Shown here: in pieces, positions 52,181 to 64,000 of the stretch | Layout of the letters: each line of letters opens with the position of its first letter | Numbering within the stretch: position 1 is the stretch's first letter | DNA from: Helopsaltes ochotensis | Lineage: Eukaryota; Chordata; Aves; Passeriformes; Locustellidae | Length of the DNA stretch: 64,000 nucleotides | Reading direction: 5' to 3' | Assembly (NCBI GenBank): GCA_013400155.1 | Contig: VXBM01000058.1 | Location: forward strand, 514,398-578,397 | Notes under the pieces: generated by a model | Databases searched by the model: none | What the model was told of the DNA's origin: nothing | Seen by the model: only the letters and a program-made list of their open reading frames with translations | Made by a program: the position numbers and the translations under genes

Positions 52181-55100
52181 CACCTGTTGGTCTTGGGGCT
52201 GCCCCAGGCCCAGCACGGCTGTCACCTTCCAGGGCCATTCCTTGGGCTCCGGTTCAGGGTATCTGAGGGTATCTGCTGTTCCTTGGTGGCTGCTGCCATT
52301 TCGAGCAGAGTAGGGATGGTTTTTGTGCGTCCTCTACCTTCAGGTGACTCCATCCTTTGGGACCAGGTGGCCCCTGCTGCCGTCTGGGTACAGAGGAGGG
52401 TGAGGACATCTCTGGTTTGTCCTGGGTCTCGAGGGCCCTTCCTGGCTCTGCTCTCTGACTCAGGATTCTGACCCTGGCCCTGGCAGTGCCCCCAGCCATG
52501 GGGGGAGTCCTAAGGTTCCTGTGTGTGCTCCCAGGTGTCTCACCATCCCTGAAATGGGCAGCTGCCTGTGCCTGCAGGCAATGGGGTGAACACCTGCAGC
52601 TTTTTGGAGCTTTTGTCATGTTGATAACCTAAGCCAACAGGAATCCAAAGAGAAACAAAAGAGAGCAAAAGCTCTCTGTTGTGGCTTTGGGTGAAGGGTT
52701 GGTCATCCCAGCCATCCTATTCCTTAGATCCCCCTTCCTGTCTATTTTAAGGACACTTGTATGTGACAATACATCTGAAATCAGACATTGGTGACTTGTG
52801 GCCCTTTGAAATATTATCAACAAGACTTTATGCAGTGGGAATTAAATTCCTTTTGTTTTGGACAAAAAGGTTGCAATTTGAGTCCTTCACTGTGGCATTA
52901 GAGGACTCTCAGGGAGTCTAGTGTGCAACCAGAGGTGTTTAGGTAATTTATCCTCTGGACTTGGTCTTGGATCACGAGGCATTCTTGCTGTCTCTTTAGA
53001 TTTGTTTGCGTGCCCTCATTTTGCAGTCGAGTCCTCATGTGCTGCCTGTGGCTCGGCTGCCTGATGGGGGCCTTGCTGGGGATGGCGAAGAGCAGGGAGG
53101 CAGGAGCAGGCTTGGGATGGTCAAGAGCCCTGCTTGATGATTACACTGCCAGGCAAATGGCCAAATGAGGGGCATCTTTCAATTAAATATGATAATATTG
53201 CAACACATTTCATAGGATTATTTTTATTCAGGTAGCTCCTCTGTAAGGCAGTGAATTTCATTTTGAAGTGAGATGTAAAGACTGATTACAGAGATCTTCG
53301 CATAACTTTTCCCCCTCTTTGAATTAGATTGCATGTTTGTTCTCCGTTGGCTATTACTTTCATGTCAGTATAAGTACAAGAGGTTATAGAAGTTCATGAT
53401 GTTTCTCACATTGTAGCAGTTTTCTGCATACCAACCCCTTTGCCCTTTTGAGTACATGAAAAACTATAAATGTGTCAAGCAGGAAGATTTAAATAAGTGT
53501 TGTTAAGGTCCCAGACACTCATTCCAGAGCTTCGATTTCTTAAGAGCTGTCTGAGCTTTACTTTACGTGCAGCCACACAGTCATGCTGACTAAAATCCTG
53601 CTAATTATTTTGGAGACATTTTTGTATGATGTGTCTTGAGAAAAGAGTCTAAGCATCTGCGAAACAGATGAAGTGAAAATTCCTCTGGCGTCTATCAGCA
53701 AACATAAGCAGGTGGAGCATTTCCAAGTTTCTGCAGCTGAAGGAGGGGCTCCAGAAAACACGGTTGTTTGCAGCACAGGGGGGAAATGAAAAATAATTAC
53801 TCATGTATCTTCATTTGATGCTGCCTTGTCAGATAAGGCCAGTTCAGGAACAACAGCATTCTGCTTCATTTCAGGGGCCATTGTAAATTGATTGTCAGGT
53901 TTTTCTAGGAAATGAACAGGGTGCTGCAGACTCTAAGATGCAAATTGCTGAATCTAGAATTGTGCATTGCGAATAGGGCTCATTTCTCAGTTTGAAAGGT
54001 GCTAAAATGTTTGCACTTATTGTCTGTGCAAGGTTAATCAAGGTGATTTCTGAAATACATTGCTGTATCAATCTCCTAATGGAAAATTCCTGGAAATCAA
54101 ATGGTTTGTATGTTTTAAGGCAAACCCCAGGAATTTAGAAATAAAAAAAGTATGCCGCTGATGCCCACTAAAGGAAATGTGTGTGGTAAGAAGCTGTTTC
54201 TGTTGCCCAGGATGAAAGGCCAGCTGGTGTCAATTAGCACTTTATGCACATGCACTTTTATAGAAATAATTTTTACTGAGCAGATCTCAAAGCCTTTCAG
54301 TGCCACTTAGTTAATCCTCCTAACAATCCTGGCCAGAGCTGCCCCATTATACACATGGGCAGACTGGAAATTGGGGAGGTTTAAGTGACTAATCCGTAGC
54401 TGCAGAGTGAATCAGTTCTGTCCCATCTTATCTGTTCTTGCAAGGCAGCACTACCTTTTCTCAGAAGGGAAACCGAAAAATAATATACAAATTACAGCAG
54501 TGGTTATGTGGTGTGTTTTAGAATATCCTTTATAAAGCACTGCCTTTAAACAGTGTATAAGATAGAAATAAAATTTGGTTATTACTTGAAGGACAACTAC
54601 AAAGGATTAAGTAATTTGTACAATAATTGATTCTCTGCTTCAAGTTCATTGTTTATTGTTTGTTTTTGTATAACTGCATAGACAAAGAATGACATTTCCC
54701 TATACAAGAGAGAAAGCCTTGCTGTCTTTTCAAGAAAGACTAGATTTTTTTAAAAAATGAATACTTTCTTCATCTAAGAGCATGACTATGCAAAAATGCA
54801 GGCATGCTAAATTCGACCCAGGCTGTGAAATGAGCAAATGTCCTTCACTACTTTCTCTGAAGTTGGCACCCACTAAAAACAAGCTGCTGCCTGTTTTCCA
54901 TTGTAGCCTTTAAAGGCCAAGAAAGTGCAATTAAAACATGCAAATATGTGGCTAACCCAATAGTTCCTGGTGGATTGGACCCTTGGATGAGAGCTCGGTA
55001 CCCTTCTTTATGACTGTTGTGTGTGGGTTGTTGGTGCCTGTCACATGTGGGGTGGGGAGAAAGTGTGAGATTCCAGGCTGTAGTTGAGAGGAGGGTGTCA

Positions 55101-58100
55101 CAAATGTCATCCCGAAAGCACTGCTTCTTTTTCTATGAGATTCCCGAGTGATGAGGAGTTTTAATTTTTATTTTTCCCCTACCCCAGGAGGGTTGTTAAA
55201 AAGGAAGCAGGGAATAAATAGAAAAAAAAAGCTGCCTAGCTCCCTAGTATCTCATGCTGCTGTGGAAATCAGACAGTAAAGAGACAAATTATCCTGTAGT
55301 CATGCCTGAGTGTAGCCTCAAGATATGAAGTGTTTCTTTATTTCCAGCTGGCAGAAGGTATAAATGAGGATCATCATTGTGAATGAGCCAGAGATGCCCT
55401 GTGGTTTAACCCTGCATTTGGTTAAGCTGGTGTGTTGATTCACATCTCAGGGCTATCTTTTCAATTTATTCTTCCAGAGCTGATGAGCTGAATAACGTGA
55501 AATGTGTTAGGGGGCATGTGCCAGGTGATGGTGAAAGTGCTGCCTGATTATACAGATATTAAAATATATTTTTAATAGAGTGCTGTATATTCATAAGCAA
55601 ATTCCTTATTCATTTTAGAGCAGTATAATTCCACAGCAACTGCACTAAACATGCAGAATTGCTCTGATATCCCCCCACTGCAATATAAAGCACATTTGTA
55701 AGTTCCTCCAAGATGAGAGGAGTGTTGCATATAAAGCCAACTACATTTTGTGTAATATAGGAAACATATTGTTCATATTCTACCAAGTGAAATCTGTTTT
55801 GGATTTCTTTTGCTGAGGGTCCAGATTATATAAATGATTGTGGCCTTTACTGTATAACACAAAGCAAGCCATGGTCTTTTCATGTCTGGAACAGTTCGAC
55901 ATAATCAAAATGTATATAAGATATTTAAGATGCTTGTTCAGCATATAAAAAAAGCTATGGCTCAGGCTGCTATTCCCAACTGTAAAATTCAGAGATTTTA
56001 GTAGAAAATGAAACCCTCCAAAACAGCATGCATTCCTCACAGTTAATATATATTAACTTTATCCAGTGTTTCATTCTCTCCCTTCTAAACAGAAAAGAAA
56101 GCTAAGTTACAGTTGGCCATTGCTGTACTGATCCTCTTATAACTTGTGACTAATGCCTACATCCTTGACTTTTCCCTGGGTCCAGTTGCCTTGCACACCC
56201 ATCAATAGTTCGGGCAGGAGATGGGTGTGAGGGAGGTTGAAGGTTTCACAATGCTAAAAGTGTATCCCACAAATCTTCTATGCCAACCACCTCTTAATGT
56301 TTAGATTTCAGATTTTGGATTGAGGACACAGACCCTGGCCATCTCTGAGTTATTTTGTAGAGACTGTACAAAAAAACTAGGAGAGTGATTATACTTGGCT
56401 CTACTGGATAGATAGCAGAACATGCTGGCATTGGCACCATGAGTAAATCCTCATGGTTTCCTTGTGGTGAGAAATGAAGTTATTTTACCAAAGTTTTGGT
56501 TAATCAGAATGGATTTGCCTGGTAACATGTAGGGGTGACAAAAGTGGACACTGTCCATCCCTCCCACCCCTTTTTTATATTTTTGGTAAGACAGACAATA
56601 CTATATTTACCTTTGCCTACATTTAGGCACAAAGTTTAATCAGGTTTCATGTTTTTTGAGGGGGTCAGATATAAGCGTGAAAGGTTGTATGAACACATGA
56701 ACAAGTCCAGTTTAATAGGTGATATTTTTAGCATCCTTCAGGACAGCTAAAATGAGAACCTGTCTGAAAGCAAATCGAGAGTGTTTTTGCAGGGATGTGA
56801 GCAATATGGAATGCTAGTAGCATTGGCTGGAAATGTTACTTTCAAGTCCTTTAACAAGTTCTCTAAAAGATTGGCTCAAACAAACAATTTTCCAAATAAT
56901 TTTGTTTTTAAAAAACCCAAAATAAATTTCAAACCTTATATAAGGATTTTTTTTTAAGCCCACAGAATTAATATTATCTTGGGGATCCTTTGGTTCTCTT
57001 TGCAGAGTACCATGAAGAAAATCCATTATTGCCTTTATTTCACTGTCATTTACTTTAGATTGAAAGGAGATTGATTGCTCCTCTGTGGTATTCTGCACTA
57101 GCAGCAGTGGAGAGTATGAAGCAATCAGTTTAGTCCTAATCTTGGTTGTCAATGAATGTAGGTTCAATTAAGTCAATTTATTTATATTTTTCCTGTTCCT
57201 ATAGTCAGTTCCCCTGCTCTCTCATTGTCTGAAAGCTGCTTTTTAACCGTAGTTTTAGATATGATTTTTAGTCCTGTTTAAAGTTCATGATGACAATCCC
57301 TTAGATATTGGCAGCAGTTGGATTTGGCTGAAGGGTAATATTGCATATTGTGACTCCTGTTTGCTTTTTTCCTTTTTTATCCTTTAAATAGCATACCTTT
57401 GACAAGCAGATTGCTAACCTTGGCCTTTTTTTTAAATATTAAAAGAAATAAACATAAATAGCTCACCAACGCTGTTAAAAGAAGCAGCTGCAAAGCAGAG
57501 AAAGGCAGTTTGAAAATTCATAATGATTGGATACTTTTTGTGGTACTTGTTTATATGTTTGTGTGTGCAGAGGGGCTCAACAGGCACAGTAGTGGTTGTT
57601 TACTGGTGAAAATACTTGCTTGCAACCACAGTTGGGGTAACTTCATATACAGGCAGAGCCAATTGATGTTTGTGTATTCCATGTCCTGAGTAGGCTGTGG
57701 AACAGAAGTTATAAAAATGGCTCTTTGGTGTTCCTTTGCAATGGCTTTTCTCACTCAAAGGAAATATTTTTGTTGTTTTGCTATATATTTTTTTATACTT
57801 ATTTGCTTCTTGGCACTCAGTTCCCCATAAAATCAACAGCTATGTTTAAAAATATTTTTTTCAAGAGAGGTTCTCATAAAATGCATATGGTTGTGATAGT
57901 ATTAATTTAAAATTACATGTTCCAAAAGATCCCACAGAGGTGAACTCATTTGAGAAACAGTCCATCTCCATACAATGGAACATATGTTTACCTCAAGAAT
58001 GTTGCTAACTCTGTCTGGGGATATTACCAATGAGAGAGGCAGCAAAAGTGAATCATTCACATGTTTGGAGGAGTGCTTTTGGTTTCGTAAGCCTGTGGTA

Positions 58101-58709
58101 TGTGTTTGAGGTACATGGAGAAATACAAGCATTTTGGCTAGTCCAGGCTTGCCTCCCCATCACTTGTGTGTGCTGAGATATTTGTGTCTCGTCTGCATTT
58201 GGCTTACGTGGGTAAAACAAATGGACCTTGATCATCATCTTGTTCTCTGTTTGACCTCCAGCAGCGGATACCTTGAAGAAGGAGAAACTGAAAAGTAGAC
58301 AAAAAGAGATTTGCACCTGGCCGATTGCTCGGTGTCTAAGGGGTGTGGGATAAATCCTGATCCCAGCTGGTGATCATCTTATGAATCCTCTTGTCCTTCA
58401 AGCATGAGATTTGATTACCTCAGGTCTTTCTGTTCATGCTCACATAGTGTAAATATAACACCTGCTGTGTTACCTAACTTTGTAAAATTACCCATTTTAT
58501 AACCCTTTGACCACGGAAGTACACTTGGTTAAAAGAAGGAGCCTCTTTGTCTCAGCCCATAACATCAGGCCAGACAAAGTAAAAGTGATTTTTCCTGCTG
58601 TGACCTCTGCAAAAGCGCAGAGACTACATCTGCTATGCACTCTTCCGGAGGCAGAGATGTTCTGCTCTGCCTGTGCTGTTCCTGGTATAGTATATGATGC
58701 ATACATGGC

Positions 58710-58728
58710 AAAAAAAAAAATATATATT
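58710..58728. repeat. A-run followed by TA dinucleotides
   Basis: Eleven A and then TATATAT. Low-complexity intronic sequence. Confidence 0.85.
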
Positions 58729-61700
58729 CAAAGTTAAACAGACCAAAATGACAGCAACTTCTGGTGATCTAGTAAATTGTTCAGTCATGCAGTCTGGAGA
58801 GTGAGTCTGAATGAGAGATGAAGTCAAATCAGTGCTGAGATATTTGAAATACCTCTGAATCCTCCGTGATTAGCAGAACATGTAGAAGGATACTCTTGAC
58901 CATAGGAAACACCTCCTTGTTCTTACTGAGAGCTTTGATTATGGGTTACACAATAAACTTTAAATCCTGTGCATTTAAAACCACATTAATCCTCTGTATC
59001 TCTCCTTGAATGTAATACCTACAGAAAATGTCATTTGAAATGCAAGGGCAATTACAAAGTCCTGCTTGCAGAAGGGAATATTGTAAATTATTGATAAATG
59101 GCTGTAGGCATATAGGCTATAGACATAGCAATCCTTATTGCCAGTCCTGAACAGCAGCACAGTTCAATTGTATTGTGCAGTAAATTTATGCAAATTAATT
59201 GTCTTTCATACTAATGAAAGCTGTTTTCACTCGGGGCAGGATGACATGGCTCTGACGTCTCATCCTGTTTTTTCCTCCCCTTTTCCCTCCACCCTGGTCT
59301 CTGGGCGCACACTGTCATTGTTTTTTTCCTTTTTCCCCTCCAGTCCCTCTCTGTATTCCAGACAAGGAACCTGTTTTTAATTTTCATGTGCCATGTCTGT
59401 CTCATAAAACACACACACTGGATCATATGACTGTTGTGCAATATTAGAGAGCTGTTGAAATGAATATCACATAGAAGGCCTTGTAAAGTCATCTTGAAAT
59501 AAAATGTACCAAGTTCCAGTTTTGAAAGGGGCAATAATTCCATGCAGATGAGAGAAGTAAAGATACACTGACCACGAATCACAAGTACATTTAAAAACAG
59601 TCCTTATAGCTTTTACTCCAGTCACTGTCACGTGGGCAAGTGTGTTAGGGGGTGCTGTCTCAACCCCTTAAAGGGAACATGGTGTGGTGGTTCTTCTGCT
59701 CTGCCATGGGCTGTATTCAGCATTATGGTGGACCCTGTGCTGTGCATGGAAGAAATTGGCCAATCCAGCACTGACCCAAAGTGTCATCTTTGGATTGCAG
59801 GCAGGGTCCAATTATGAAACAGCTACAAATAAGTTATATTGTTCTGCCATGTCCTAAGGCTCTATGTGACTAATGTTTTAATAAGATTTTATTTTGCACA
59901 TGCAGGCATAACTTTTTTGCTCTGTGTATGAGTTCAGTAATACAGTTTCAGGAAGTGTGTGGGAATCAGGCAAGGGAAGAAGATCCTTCATGGATGTCGG
60001 CTGTAGACTTCAGTGTCTAAGGCTTGTGAATGAGGCACACCACTGTGTAATTCATTCACTTTTGCAGTCACTGCTGCATGTTTTTTGAGTGGGTTGCAGC
60101 AGGAATAAGTACAGAAGTTTTAGATAAGTAGTCCAGATGAGAGCATGTTTCTGCTCCCAGTCGCTCCTACCATAATACACTTCCTAACATGAGATCCCAG
60201 GGAGTCATCTTACAGGTACACACATCTCTACTAAGTGGATAACTATGGGGATTTTAACGATGGCTGTTGCTGCTAAGTTGCCAGGCTGGTCTGGAAAGAC
60301 GTTGCTTTCCTAGGAGTCCTGCAACAACTCCACAGCACCTCTTGCAGCAGGACCCAAACTGTTTCCAGGCTCTTTTCTCTGGGAGGGATGAATTGAAGCC
60401 AACCCAGACCCTTCTTCCGCACTCTCTTCCCTGCCCCTTAGCTGAAGCAGCACAAGATGGAATCAAGCTGATGATGAAGGATGAAAGAACAACAGAAACT
60501 GTAAGCCATGTAAGATTTACAGAAGCAAACCCAAATCTTTTCTATATAAGTATGAGCTTATTGTCCAAGGGTTTTAGATACAATTGAGTGCCCACATGGA
60601 GAGAAAGGACTCCGCAGCTACCTGATACCTGACAGGACATCATCATTTTGAGATGACTGTTTCCTTCAGGATAATTTCATATTCTTGTCCTACAGAATAT
60701 AAATACTGCCAGGAAAGAGTTCACAGAGAAATCTGTTAACCTGGAGCACATATACACAGTCTCTTCTTGTTACAGCTATTATTAAACACATCTGTCTCAT
60801 TTGAGAAAATGTCCTTTGCTTTTCTCTTGTGTTTTGTTTCTTGATTTGCTGTCATCTGGGTGTTTTGAATTATAGATGGCTTTCATGAATGGAATAACAA
60901 GGTTTAGACAGCCAAGGGCATCCATGCTGTCATATTGCTTCATTTTTTTTCCTGAGTCAGCTTTCATGGTGTTGGATTGGGCCTGGAGGGGCTGGAGGTG
61001 AGCAGAGTATGCCCTTCACATCTGACATGCCTCCTGAGTTTTGGTTGGCTCCTGTGTTCTAGCAAACTCTTGCTTGATTAAAATGGCTGCTAGGCAATTC
61101 CTTGCCCCGCTCCTTTGGAGATTGTCTACTTTGCATTCAGATTGAGAGCAGAGGGGTGAAAAGTGCCCTTTACTGCTTCTGGACATGGATGCCAGAAGCA
61201 AGAGAAACATCATGACCTTCTACATTTGTTTTGAAGGTTACTCATTTGGTGCAGAACTGCAGTCCTCTGATACCAAGGGTGAGAGCATCTTGCAGTGACA
61301 CAGCTTGGAGAGCTGGGGCTGCCTGCCCAGCCCATAGCTAAGGGGGGCTGTTGGTGCGGGCTTTACAGAGAACTTTATGGTGTTTCTTCCTGGCTTGCTC
61401 CAGCCAGGAAAGCTGAGCTGTTTGTCTCCATGTCTGTCCCTGCTGAATACTGCATTTGCCAAGGTTGGCACCCAAACAGACTGCGGAGGCAGAAGCAGGA
61501 GGTTTTTAAGATCATATCTCATGGTCCTGAAAACCTCTTTTAAAAACACTAAATTTCTGGTAGTTCTTGCTGGGCAGTCTTTAAGGAGAGAGAAGTGCTC
61601 AGTGAAAAATACTGTCTGGGCAGGAAATGCTGATGAAAATACAGCTTGCTTTATGGAGCTACCTTAGTAACGAGGAAGGAGTCTTTGTGCCACTCAGTGG

Positions 61701-64000
61701 AACCAATTGTTTGTCAAGAGTAAGAGGTTTTGGTTCTTAACATGCAGGTTTTTTGGTTTTTTTAAAAGAAAGACGTGTACTGTGCTCTGAGAAACCAAAC
61801 CCAAACAGAAGGGTCATGACTGTCTTCTCCCTCCTCTCCAGGTTCAGGAGAGCAGGAGGGAATGCAGCACACAGGTTTTGAACCGATCAGAGCTTGGTAT
61901 GGCAGCTGCAAACACTTCGCTGTCGGGTGGAGAGGTAATTTCAGCACTTCTATGTGCTGATGGTTTGCAAACTGCCGTTGTTTCAGAGGCACTTTTTCCA
62001 CATGTGCATACTTGGAAAAAACAAAATATTTTTACTTAGGATTCTTGGACTCCCCTTTGAACCTCTCGTGTTGTACTGAGATTCTTGGACTTCCTCAGGT
62101 TTTTGTAGAGTTTCTTTGCACTGACTCAGAGGAAGATTTCATATATGTGGTAACAAATTATAGTCTGACAGGATGGTAGAAACCTGGAGTTTTTCCAGCA
62201 CAGTAACTGAATCAAAATCTGAAATGGAATTACACTGCTATTTCTAGATCATTTTCATGATTCTGTTCTAATTTGCTTTATCGTGCACTGTGTTATGTTT
62301 TAACGATGCCCAGAATAAAACAGATTTGTTTTTATAGTGAGTATTTTAAGAAAAATTATGACTTTGACTAACTATTTTTACATCTGGGTCTGTGTTACAT
62401 ATGTGGTACTTTCTCCGTGCTACACCTACATATAGCCAAGGACAGGAGTATGGACATGACACTGTGACCATGGTTAGAGCTGCCCAGAGATAGAACATCT
62501 CTGCCTATTCTTGGGCATTTTCTTTCATTTTCTTTTTCTATGGGTTTTTGCTTTGTAGGATAAGTGGCCATCATATACCCAGGAGAGGTAGTGTTTGCAG
62601 TCTGTGTGTCTGTGGTGATGCAAACTTTCAGTATAGTTTATTTTAGAGTACCATGTACTATTTCTATTTCAACATGCTCTGGCTGCTGGAAAATGCAGGT
62701 TGCATACCTGAGCTGTCAGTTCCCTATGTTCTTTGGCATTCAGTTTTCGATCATGGTAACTAACCAATGTCAGCCACATTTAGAGCTCTCCTTTTTGCAT
62801 TTCCCCCCCTTTTCTTTCCTTTCTTCTTGTTCTATTTCCCTACGTTGTGGTTTAAGCATGGCTATGGATCACAGTGGTGTAATTGCTTCATCCCAGATCA
62901 CTGGGATGATGCTATTGGGTTATCCAAAAGAACAAACTCTGGTTGGCTTGACTGAATTTTGCTTTATTTAAGGAGCAGTTCCTAAACGAAATACTGAGAG
63001 TAATTAGTATCTAATTTTAACATCCTAGTACTCAGTATTAAAACTACTGTAACGAGAATGGCAGAGATCCCTTCACTCTTAGAGAAGGCTGAGATGAGCA
63101 CTTCTTCCTGGGGTCTTTGCAGTGGTCGGGAAGGCAGGTGGGTCCCTTCTTTGGGTCACTCTTTTGCTAAGGTGACAAGTAACCGTGCTCAGCCCACTGG
63201 CTGCTGCTGCCAGCACTGCTGGAGGGGGCCTCTTGGTCTGAGGAGGTGTCCTGCAGTTAACAGGAAGGAATATTTTTATTGTTGTATTTCAAGATGAGGA
63301 GGAATATGGTTTCTGATATCAGGATAGGTGTTGCCATATATGCCACAGATGATTTTCTGGCTCACTGGGTTAGAAAGGAGGTAAGCTATCTTTCTTTCAA
63401 AAGATTTAGAAAGATGAAATGTAGGCATATTTAACAGATGGGCTGGATGCTGGAAGAAGTCTTTAAGTAATTAAAAAATATATTTACTTATTTTGTATTT
63501 CTAGAAAATTATATTCTCTTTTGATAACAACTCAGGAACTTTCTAATTCTCATGATTGAGAAATTTGTTATAATGCCTGATTTTAAGATTTTTTTGAAAA
63601 GATGTATATTTGTGTATGTGTCTGTATATAACATAAACATTAAAAACCTTTTCAATGGCATGAAATAATCTTTTGGTTAGTGATTCTTCCATGCAATAGT
63701 CTCCTGCTGAAGACAATAGAAATTCTGTGCACAGACCCACTGGGGGCCTGGGTTGCAGTGGCCTCAAGGAAAAATCCTAAATTCTTTCAAGATTACGTGT
63801 TTAGACTATAATGTTTCAATGTTGTCTTTGTAATTTAGCCATTCTTACAGGAAGTTAACAATGGGTTTTCTGCTTGGATCTCTATAATGATTTCTGCAAA
63901 GCTCAGTGATTTTGCTTTCCTATGTGGTTGTGTCCCATGTGGGGTTTTTAATTTTGCCCCAAGCTCAGCCTAAATTACTTCATTTAAATGCATTTCACAT

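Larger units (their letters stand above)
51550..52620. promoter_or_regulatory. GC-richer intronic patch with clustered CpG
   Basis: Compared with the AT-rich intron around it, this kilobase is C/G-rich. It has recurrent CpG in its first third (GCGGGGCG, GCACGTC, GTGCGTG, CCCGGCC, AGCGGTC, CTCGTGG) and long stop-poor frames on both strands. It could be an intragenic regulatory element or a weak CpG island, but CpG density is lower than in the two 5' patches. It contains the 44-bp tandem duplication and an AAAT-type simple repeat. No transcript or protein is recognised. Confidence 0.3.
38835..64000 (+). other. PID1: PID1 downstream intron (continues past the window)
   Basis: No sequence encoding the rest of the PTB domain, which should follow the Cys-Lys end of the exon, appears anywhere to the right. 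The intron is therefore over 25 kb long and runs off the window. It is mostly AT-rich and stop-dense. The exceptions are the small gap near 40.7 kb, a possible CR1 fossil near 41 kb, short tandem repeats, and a GC-richer patch at about 51.5-52.6 kb, listed separately. The longest open frames (46469-46978 and 51599-52060) have no recognisable domain. Confidence 0.85.

Noticed and set aside
62039..62096. Spaced repeat of GATTCTTGGACT
   Set aside because: Only about 13 bases match at a 40-base spacing and the rest of the would-be unit diverges, so it is not a convincing tandem repeat.
1..64000. Bacterial-type systems (operons, CRISPR, toxin or defence islands), tRNA/rRNA genes, or endogenous virus genes
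   Set aside because: No direct-repeat/spacer array, cloverleaf, conserved rRNA block or viral protein signature was seen. The exon and splice sites establish a vertebrate intronic context.

Overview
The window is vertebrate nuclear DNA, most likely from a bird. It is intron-dominated, with no operon-like gene packing, one small spliced exon with consensus splice sites, two CpG-rich patches, and little obvious interspersed repeat. The avian call is an inference from the compact, repeat-poor intron and the type of exon. The sequence does not identify the species.

The only gene I can support is PID1 (phosphotyrosine interaction domain containing 1, also NYGGF4), on the + strand. One 147-nt internal coding exon lies at 38680-38826. 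It encodes 49 residues that match human PID1, as I remember it, at all but four conservatively changed positions. The large final exon carrying most of the PTB domain is not here, so the window ends inside the following intron. The short first coding exon of the main isoform is not visible either. It is probably in the 528-base assembly gap at 5065-5592, which sits in the middle of a CpG island, or to the left of the window.

Layout: 1-470 is a CpG-rich patch. 471-4320 is ordinary non-coding sequence. 4700-5900 is a second CpG island broken by the gap, and is the best promoter/first-exon candidate. About 5.9-38.68 kb is intronic, with a 73-base pure T run at 22118-22190 and a cryptic-exon-like element at 20291-20369. 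38680-38826 is the PID1 exon. 38827-64000 is the following intron, with a 61-base gap at 40703-40763, a 20-bp tandem duplication beside it, a faint CR1-like fossil near 41 kb, and a GC-rich patch at about 51.5-52.6 kb that contains a perfect 44-bp tandem duplication.

I found no tRNA, rRNA, CRISPR array, intact transposon, viral insertion or second gene. All longer open frames outside the PID1 exon look like chance. I see no new biological system. The points most worth checking are the hidden first exon, the possible poison exon and the long T tract.
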